This document shows, piece by piece, positions 57,431-64,000 of a stretch of 64,000 bases of DNA; the stretch's first letter is position 1; each line of letters opens with the position of its first letter. The notes under the pieces were generated by a model. It saw only the letters and a list, made by a program, of their open reading frames with translations. It searched no databases and was not told the DNA's origin. The translations under genes and the position numbers were made by a program. Origin of the DNA: Trileptium ribeirensis (taxonomy: Eukaryota > Nematoda > Enoplea > Enoplida > Thoracostomopsidae); contig JASANE010016063.1 of assembly GCA_030248225.1 (NCBI GenBank), positions 37,984-101,983 of the forward strand, in the 5' to 3' direction.

Positions 57431-57545
57431 GCGGCCTCCGGGGGCCGCTTAAAAACAGCAGTTTTCAACCGACAACATTTGCTGCGTCGTCGGACTGATT
57501 CTCCAATGAGTGCGAGGGAAGCCTCTCTGTGCTATAAAAGCCCGA
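57431..57545 (+). promoter_or_regulatory. Promoter-like cluster: GC palindrome, CCAAT, TATA
   Basis: A perfect 18-bp hairpin GCGGCCTCCGGGGGCCGC (57431-57448), CTCCAATGAG (about 57502) and GCTATAAAAGCC (about 57530) follow one another at core-promoter spacing. A second TATATAA stands at about 57572. No recognisable gene follows: the first ATG after it, at about 57619, opens a frame of only 27 codons. It may be the promoter of a decayed or unrecognised gene. Confidence 0.35.
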
Positions 57546-57904
57546 ATCCGACGCATAAACAGCACGTTATATAAGCTTTCGTAGCAACTTTAAACGTTTT
57601 GAACCTACGCCTCACAATATGTGTGCGATCTCTTGGCTAGTGCCAAAATTCGGCAGTTTCACAAAACTCGTAGTGAACATCTATATTCTCAAGGCTATTT
57701 AGTGACCACAATGGAATGCTTTACATTCTAGTCACTAAATGGGCTACCCTAATAGTATGATGAACGTTTACCGTCATCGTATAGAACAATTTCTTGGTAT
57801 TTCATGCGAAATAGACATGTTTTCCTTGAGAAATCAGTAAAGTTGACATTGAACTATCAACTTTAACCCGTTCCTTCTTAAATCAATACGTACTTTGTAC
57901 AATC

Positions 57905-58035
57905 TCAAAAAACCTATTGCGCCGACCGCGGATCGAGCCTAGAACACTCGGGTGCAAGTCCAAGTCATGTAGGTTAGGCTCTATGTTATTTAAAAGTTGT
58001 TGCTCGGTTCCTTAGGGAACCTCACAACACGAAGG
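57905..58035 (-). repeat. tRNA-like SINE copy
   Basis: On the minus strand the copy reads TTGTGAGGTTCCCTAAGGAA, CCGAGCAACA, an insert of about 15 bases, then a tRNA-like body ending in AGGCTCGATCCGCGG, a good B-box match (GGTTCGAnnCC). The head matches the copy at 31490-31625 in nearly every base, and the body matches in the CCGCGG-GCGC end. This is the most complete copy in the window. Confidence 0.6.
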
Positions 58036-59190
58036 AATAACAGCGAACTTACAAAACCACGTCGAACAACAAACAAGGCCATTAACACATTACGCAATGT
58101 TCGCTGCTACAAATATGTCAACAAAACGAACGATAGGTTTAAGGAGCTTCCTGTGGAAGCTACTTGCTGTATCAACAATTACGACGTGATCTGTTGATCC
58201 ACTAGTTATTAAAGAGACCAAAGTTATATCACTAGACATATTTTGCCTGGTAAAAACGGCGCCGACGCCAAGCACTTCTCATCGCATTTTCACATTACGT
58301 TCAATGCAGCGGAACAGAACGTTGCTCATAAGTGCGCTAACACTATATAGTGGGGGCACTATGAAAACATTGGTTAGGTCGCAATGTTTGGGGCCGATTC
58401 CCTTTTGCCGCGCCCCCTGTTCGATAAGATTTGATCCCATATAGCAAGCGTACTTTTATCGAATCCCAATTGGATGATGAGGTGTAAGAATACACACAGG
58501 CGGTGTCCGAAATTTCCTGTATTTGGTCGCATAGGATAAAGTTGTAATGTGACTACAGATCGTATCAGAACTTATTCCAAGCAATGTGAAGACGGCCTAA
58601 AGTTCACGTAGCTTTCATTCGTTACAAATTAGTGCTCGCACTATCTTATTGTCACCATTGTTGTAGGCACGTAATGCGTGTTCAACTTAGTACGTTTATC
58701 AGAATTCCGGCTTTGAAACAGGAGGCTTTCTTCCAACTTTGTAAGTCGCTAAAATTTGTTATTAAGAATAGTGCTTTAATAAAATTTTTCTGAAGGGAGA
58801 TAGATAAACCTCTTACACAATTATCTTAATAAATGGAATATTTAATCACAACAGTAGAAGATAATTAACAAAAAGGATTGAATGATCTTATTTTTGCATA
58901 TAGTGTCTATAAAGATTTGCAAGTGGAGACAATGGACAAATATGTTTTTTCGTAATATCTTTCATGAAATGGCAAGAACTGCCTATACCTAAACCAAACT
59001 CAATCCTTGTTTTGTGCTATCGTTCACACCATAGTGATAAGAAAACTGATATGGTTCAAATTTTCACATTGCATATTCATGTGGGCTGTATGATCACAGT
59101 ATTGATATCCTATTAATAAGCTACATACTTCGAAAAGCTACTTTGGCAACAATTTTCTGGTTTTTTCCTTTAGCCACCTTCCTTAGCCAT
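58036..59190. other. No gene recognised
   Basis: AT-rich DNA with no supported feature. Confidence 0.3.
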
Positions 59191-59680
59191 AAATTTGTCA
59201 ATTTTGAAGATACGGCGATACAGCCATTCGACTCAGCTGGACGAGCTGGCTTCAAATATTACCGTTTCGGTCACATTTATAACAATTTTTTTCATTTTTT
59301 TGATTTCTAAAGAAATTTTTTCTTAATAAATATATAATTTTATATATCATTCGAAATGCATTGACATCATGGTAAAACGAGTGCAACGGTTAGTCGATTA
59401 ACAATTAGACGTAGGCTAAAGCTTAAGTTATCCTTAAGCTTTGGATTTCATATAAATGCCAATAACTTCTTAATCCGTGACCGATTCAGCTGACTCAGCT
59501 TACTAGCGTAGTTGGAAGTATACCTTTATTCAGAAATTTTTTTTTGGAAATTTACGGGTACCAAATGGAATAAAAAAACGAAAAGTATTTATATCTGGCC
59601 CAAATTGATACCTGTAGAACTGAGTCCAATGGTACCAAAATTATCGCCGTATTTTCAAAATTTGCCAATTTCGGCCCGGG
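59191..59680. mobile_element. Foldback MITE, same family as 7540-8033
   Basis: The left end TTTGTCAATTTTGAAGATAC with GGCGATACAGCCATTCGACT pairs with the right end ATCGCCGTATTTTCAAAATT, preceded by CTGAGTCCAATGGTACC. Length (about 490 bp), end vocabulary (GTACCATTCGACT) and an interior block of TAAGCTTAAG-type text followed by GACCGATTCAGC match the element at 7540-8033. Confidence 0.6.
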
Positions 59681-60005
59681 GGAGTAAAGACTCCAATTTT
59701 CTTGTCACTTTCACTGTCATTTATGAAATGGAATTTAAGATCTTTTATTTGGCTCATGTATTTGCGGTAATTGTGTAACAAATGCGCCCGATGTCTAGTC
59801 CAAAAATTTGATACTCTGAATAAAGCGTGAGTTATAAGTTAAACTAAACGTTATTGTTGTCATCTCTATCGTTGAAGTTGAATAAACCGATTTGGTTCAA
59901 TCTTTAATAATACGCTTTACATTTTTATCTATGATCTATTGAACCCTTATTGGGTGCCATTTGCACTGGAACTTTCATATTTAATAACGCTTAGAAGCTG
60001 TAAGG

Positions 60006-60421
60006 CAGGGGTCTAGCGAGAAGGGGGTAGGGAAGGACGTGCTCTCTCCTAAGAGGTCACACGAGGCGGAAAAATGCGCTCTTTCCAAATGCATCGCATG
60101 CAAGAAACCAAAATTCAGATTTTTGAAACGTAAAATTAGTTTTAACACAATTAAGCACGAATTCCTTTCACAGCGATTATTTAAATGCCGACAAAAAATT
60201 TGGATTCACAGAATATAAAATTATAAAATAGAAAATTTATTAGGGGGCGCAAAATTTCTGAACGTGAATTAATTTATTTAGTGGGAGGCCGCCAAATCAA
60301 CGAGCAGAGGGCGCAAAATTATTGAGCTGAAAATTATTTAATAGGGCGCGCAAAATCATTCAGTAGAGGGCGCAAAATTATCTGTCTGGCGCCGGGCGCC
60401 GCATATTTCGCTACGCCATTG
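60006..60421. mobile_element. Possible hAT-like MITE
   Basis: The left end CAGGGGTCTAGCGAGA and the reversed right end CAATGGCGTAGCGAAA agree at 11 of 16 positions, in the same style as the well-supported MITE at 3519-3887 (CTACGCCATTG at the right end of both). The flanks do not show a convincing 8-bp duplication. The interior repeats GGGCGCAAAATT four times. Confidence 0.42.
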
Positions 60422-60714
60422 TGGTCAGCCCACACAAGTGATGTTCCTAAATCTAACTGTAGTAGCAGATCATCAAAGTCCTGCTAGTTAAACTAAGGTA
60501 ACGAACAGATTTAGAATTGCTGCATTATCGTGCCCATATCTGACAACATCCCTTAATGACGCTACTGTAGTTCATCCACATTTGTCTTTTCTTTCGAAAT
60601 GGTGTATGTAAAACAATGCAAGTTATTTATGTATATACACTAAAACTGATAGCACAGAAACACAGACACTGATAGCACAAAAATACTAGTAGATGTAAAA
60701 TGGGGGTTCTGCCC

Positions 60715-61565
60715 CCCCCTCCCCCTCATCTGAGGGGGAAGGAGTCATTAATCAATATCCTCATCTGCTGAGGCTAATTGAGGATAACTGAGGGTATTTT
60801 GAAAATAAGTGCGGTTACTGAGGCTAACCCTTCACCAGAGGAGGGGGTCATTAATCATATCCTCATTATATATCCCATATCCTCAATGAGGATATATATC
60901 CTCAATGAGGATATATATCCTCATATCCTGACGCTATCAGAGGCTAACTGTATTTGAAGCTAGCTGAGGCTAACTGTATCTGAGATGAATTAGAGGTGAT
61001 ATAAGGATATCTTCTAGGTAAATGTGGAATCCATACAACAGTTAATATTTAATGACATTCCAACAAAAAATCGCTCAAAATGCGCACGTATTAGAAGTTA
61101 ACATGATATCCACCAAAGACATGCAGACCCCATGTGATATCCAATATTGCTAGCAATACAATAAGTAAAATAGTAGACCACAATTCACGTACTATACAGG
61201 TAATCCCTCATATCCCATGTTTGGCTGCAAAAATGAAACAAGTGTATATTTTACCATCAATTTTACCTTCACCAAATCGAATAATCTTGTAATTTTTTTC
61301 AGTCTAGTTAGCAAAATTAAGCGCATTTTTCAAATGTTGTACAATTTTTCATTGAGGGGGAGGGTCATTAATCATCTAAAAGTGACAGGTCAGAGGGTAA
61401 ATGAGGGTAATTTGAGGGTAACTTGAGGGTAACTTGAGGGTAAATTGAATGTAATTTGAGGGTAACTTGAGGATAAATGAGGGTAATGGAGGATATATCC
61501 TCCAATGGGTAATTTGAGGGTAAATGAGGGTAACTTGAGGGTAAATGAGGGTAATATGAGGTGCA
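60715..61565. repeat. Iterated TGAGGGTAA/GAGGCTAACTG repeats of the second PolB element
   Basis: Three related short motifs are iterated. GAGGCTAACTG-type units occupy about 60770-60990, with GGATATATATCCTCAATGA palindromes inside. TGAGGGTAA units, usually followed by CT or AT, occur more than ten times between 61391 and 61555. GGTCATTAATCAT recurs at about 60745, 60847 and 61358. The same ATGATTAATGACC motif, inverted, sits in the repeats of the first PolB element. Confidence 0.88.
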
Positions 61566-61570
61566 ACAAG

Positions 61571-61580
61571 TATATAAATA
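61571..61580 (+). promoter_or_regulatory. TATA box of the second PolB element
   Basis: TATATAAATA stands directly downstream of the iterons, and about 25-30 bp further the sequence TTCATTTGTCATCAGT could hold the start site. The first long frame begins 225 bp downstream. A donor-like AG|GTAACA at about 61688 could allow a leader intron. Confidence 0.55.
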
Positions 61581-61804
61581 GTGGATTTAGTTCATTTGTC
61601 ATCAGTTTGCTTTTACGTTCAAAGACATCAGTTGTGTTTTTACGTGCTTTTGTGTTTCTGAGTTCGCTTAGTCGCTGCCCCACCAGAGGTAACAGCACTA
61701 AGCAGAAATAAGGGGAACCGCTGTCAATTTTTTTCGCGAATTTGGCAACATAGTATTTTGTGGTAATAACATTTTAACATAATTCTGTAGTATTTCTTTT
61801 ATTG

Positions 61805-62344
61805 ATGGATCACGTGGAGGAAGCTATGGACGTTGAGCTTTCAAAAATGGAACAAATAAATTATTGGGCTAATATTATTTACGACAATATGGATTTAAAT
61901 AACTGTACGGATTGCGATTGTGTAATGGATGAACAATTTTGGGATGCTCTTAAGCGTGCAACGGGATTCGATGTTCTACGACTAAAGCAAAAAGTATATA
62001 CAAAGTGCAGTGAAGCCCTCGCTTTCAAGATGGTGCAACAACAATCAGCTATAGACGATGCTAATGTCGCAACCGGTAAGCAACTACACAACACACCGTC
62101 AATTGCATGGCAGAGCAAAACTATTATATCTAGCTTGGGACAATGTTATATCGATAACTGCTACGCTTGTATCGACGATTTGCCGGGCCAAGGCGGACAT
62201 TTAATGGCTGGAGGATGTATGAATGACAGCTGTTATTGTGAATACGATGTAAAAATGATGTGCGAAAAACTCAACATAATATTTTCTGATGAACTGTATA
62301 CTAGCATCAAATCTAAACTAAACGTGGAGCATTACCGATTTTAA
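61805..62344 (+). CDS. Cysteine-rich 179-residue protein of the PolB element, function unknown
   Basis: The ATG at 61805 opens 179 codons up to a TAA at 62342-62344. The protein starts M-D-H-V-E-E-A-M-D-V-E and is acidic at first. It has C-T-D-C-D-C near residue 37, C-Y-I-D-N-C-Y-A-C-I-D-D near 115-125 and G-G-C-M-N-D-S-C-Y-C-E-Y-D near 140-150, which together could form metal sites. A helical C-terminal part follows. I recognise no family. It lies between the iterons with the TATA box and the PolB gene, 38 bp upstream of the polymerase start, so the two could share a transcript. The first PolB element has no counterpart in this position. Confidence 0.7.
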   Translation: MDHVEEAMDVELSKMEQINYWANIIYDNMDLNNCTDCDCVMDEQFWDALKRATGFDVLRLKQKVYTKCSEALAFKMVQQQSAIDDANVATGKQLHNTPSIAWQSKTIISSLGQCYIDNCYACIDDLPGQGGHLMAGGCMNDSCYCEYDVKMMCEKLNIIFSDELYTSIKSKLNVEHYRF

Positions 62345-62382
62345 TAACTCTTAAAAGGAACTACATCATTACATGAATAACA

Positions 62383-64000
62383 ATGGCTTTCGTTTGTAAC
62401 GTCTGTCAACGCTCTTTTACTCGTCATGATCATATGGTGCGTCATCAGCGATCGGTGCATAGTACTGCCTGGTTCACCTGCCGTCTGTGCGATCAACCGT
62501 TTACTCGCAAAGACAATTTGCAACGTCATCTGAATACCCATACAACTGAACCTCTCACCAGCGTTAACTTTGGTGAGCCTAGCGCTAAACGTCAGCGACA
62601 AATTACGGAATACGATCAACAACTCAGCCAAAACGTTCGACAACAGCAACAATCAACGACCACTCAACCACTGATTCAACATGAGTCGCCTATCACTCAA
62701 CCACTAAGTCAACAACGGTCAGCTAGCACTCAACAATCAACCAGCGATGCAATGGACCAGCTGCTGGCGATGGCGGAACAAATCAATCAGAGCGAACGTA
62801 AACGACAAGCAACGGCAGTCGATGAACAACAAACGATCAGGCTGCTGCGGTGGATGAAGGCACTGAAAGGATATGCGCGAAGCTACTACCTAGTACCTAC
62901 GCAGGTATTCAACGATCTTTCAGTATTTCTCAACAACTCTCGATTAATGCTGCAATCGCTGCTGAACAAGGAAAAGAAACGCGGTATCAAGCTGTGGGTG
63001 AGCGTTCAGTGTGTGCTGCAGAAGTTGGATCAAACACAGCTCACAGCACATTTCAACAGCAAAGCTCGTATGATATTGCCTGGATATGACATTGATACTG
63101 AAATAACTGATTTATACGACGAACTAATCAGAAAATTGGACGCGTTCGAAGCCAGAGGATCTGGATGGGTATTGCAGGATGTTCGTCACGCAGATGTTCA
63201 TTTGAGCATCTATAGACCTCTTCGTGGTAAGTCGTATAAGCAGTTACCTCAACATATTCGAGACAAGAAGGCGATACTAAACATACAGAACAGTGATAAC
63301 AAATGCTTCTTGTGGAGTGTTGTTGCAGCACTTCATCCAATGGACCGTAAAGATCATGCTGAACGTGTTGGTAATTATGAACCTTTTATCAACAAAATTA
63401 ATATGGATGGAATTGAGCATCCTGTTCAGTTATCGGGTATTCCCAACTTCGAAAAACTTAATAATATTGATGTTAACGTTTATGGTCTTGAAGACGATAG
63501 GTTAATATACCCTCTCTTGATTTCAAGGACAACTCATGAACGCTACGTGCATTTATTGCTGTATAAAGACCACTATTGCCTTATACGTGATCTCGACCGA
63601 CTATTGTATGATCAAAACAAGCATAAAACCGCAAAGTTTTTTTGTCCTAAATGTCTTATACCACTCTACTCAATGCAGGCACGCGATGAACATGTAACGA
63701 GATGTCGCAATGATAAACCTACACGTATCGAAATGCCTGAGCGAAGCTCAACACTACAATTTAACAACTTACATCGAATGCAGCGGGCACCTTATGTCAT
63801 CTACGCAGACTTTGAATGTCTGCTCGAAAAGGTGCACTCATGTCAACCTTCAACATCTGTGTCATTTACGAACGCGTATCAACGACACACACCCTGTGGT
63901 TACGGATTGGTTGAATGTTTCGGTTGCTGTAACGACAAGGTGAAAATTAGTGAACCTGTTATTTATCGTGGCCACAACATTATTCAGAATTTTTTACGTA
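62383..64000 (+). CDS. Zinc-finger DNA polymerase B of Polinton type, partial (3' end beyond window)
   Basis: The ATG starts a frame that stays open for 539 codons to the window end. It begins with two classical C2H2 fingers: C5, C8, H21, H26 and C33, C36, H49, H53. A glutamine-rich linker (about 75-165) follows. Then comes the region shared with the first PolB: R-G-S-G-W (258-262), an N-I-Q-N-S-D-N-K-C-F-L-W-S block (near 302), a single zinc finger F-F-C-P-K-C-L, and ExoI D-F-E in Y-A-D-F-E (474-478). The rest of the polymerase lies outside. It starts MAFV like the first copy, but that copy has no fingers. The fingers may bind the element's own terminal repeats, which is an inference. I see no breaks. 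Confidence 0.92.
   Translation, partial: MAFVCNVCQRSFTRHDHMVRHQRSVHSTAWFTCRLCDQPFTRKDNLQRHLNTHTTEPLTSVNFGEPSAKRQRQITEYDQQLSQNVRQQQQSTTTQPLIQHESPITQPLSQQRSASTQQSTSDAMDQLLAMAEQINQSERKRQATAVDEQQTIRLLRWMKALKGYARSYYLVPTQVFNDLSVFLNNSRLMLQSLLNKEKKRGIKLWVSVQCVLQKLDQTQLTAHFNSKARMILPGYDIDTEITDLYDELIRKLDAFEARGSGWVLQDVRHADVHLSIYRPLRGKSYKQLPQHIRDKKAILNIQNSDNKCFLWSVVAALHPMDRKDHAERVGNYEPFINKINMDGIEHPVQLSGIPNFEKLNNIDVNVYGLEDDRLIYPLLISRTTHERYVHLLLYKDHYCLIRDLDRLLYDQNKHKTAKFFCPKCLIPLYSMQARDEHVTRCRNDKPTRIEMPERSSTLQFNNLHRMQRAPYVIYADFECLLEKVHSCQPSTSVSFTNAYQRHTPCGYGLVECFGCCNDKVKISEPVIYRGHNIIQNFLR

Larger units (their letters stand above)
60688..64000 (+). mobile_element. Second Polinton-type PolB element, left part
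   Basis: The left edge AGTAGATGTAAAATGGGGGT matches the inferred left edge of the first element (33135-33160). Then follow GAGG/GGATATATCC-rich and TGAGGGTAA-rich repeats, a TATA box, a small cysteine-rich gene and a zinc-finger PolB gene that runs off the window. All frames seen are intact, so this copy may be active or recently active. Confidence 0.75.

Noticed and set aside
48381..64000. TM1 exon of the SLC6 gene on the minus strand
   Set aside because: I searched for text encoding G-L-G-N-x-W-R-F-P-Y and found no convincing match.

Overview
The window is nuclear DNA of an animal. The evidence is an interrupted gene for an SLC6-family neurotransmitter transporter with GT/AG introns of about 1.7-2.1 kb, two fragments that match the conserved core of eukaryotic 28S rRNA, and metazoan mobile elements: Polinton/Maverick-type DNA polymerase B elements, a Gypsy-type LTR retrotransposon, a pogo/Tigger-type transposase remnant, hAT- and Harbinger-type MITEs, and a tRNA-like SINE family. 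The DNA is AT-rich and gene-poor, and tandem repeats and decayed transposons fill most of it. An invertebrate is likely, but nothing in the sequence fixes the phylum.

Layout. 1-12.4 kb is repeat territory: minisatellites with periods of 99, 169, 143, 120, 71 and about 285 bp, two hAT-like MITEs (one with a perfect 8-bp target duplication) and a foldback MITE. 12.4-20.9 kb is one large inverted-repeat structure, with arms of about 0.92 kb, that encloses a degenerate minus-strand Gypsy-type element (LTR, primer-binding site, protease, reverse transcriptase, RNase H and integrase pieces). 21.1-21.8 kb holds a broken pogo/Tigger-like transposase. 22.5-24.6 kb is a C-tract followed by a satellite of about 125 bp. 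24.6-33 kb is mostly unrecognised, with two 28S rRNA fragments, two candidate exons of unknown genes, a SINE pair, a palindrome array, a Harbinger-like MITE and a 116-bp tandem array.

33.1-37.4 kb is the first PolB element: terminal repeats, a CCAAT/TATA promoter and a nearly full-length protein-primed-type DNA polymerase B with all exonuclease and polymerase motifs, broken only near its C-terminus. 40.0-48.4 kb on the minus strand carries five consecutive exons of an SLC6 transporter of the GABA/taurine/creatine group (TM2 to TM6). The splice phases agree and there are no stops, but the TM1 exon and the TM7-12 exons were not found. 49-60.5 kb is again repeats, MITEs, SINE copies and unrecognised DNA.

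60.7-64 kb is the left part of a second PolB element that runs out of the window. It has terminal repeats, a long block of TGAGGGTAA-like iterons, a TATA box, a cysteine-rich 179-residue protein of unknown function, and a PolB that starts with two C2H2 zinc fingers absent from the first copy. The two PolB elements share their outermost sequence and lie in the same orientation. They are the best candidate for an under-described system here. The transporter gene is the only clear host gene.
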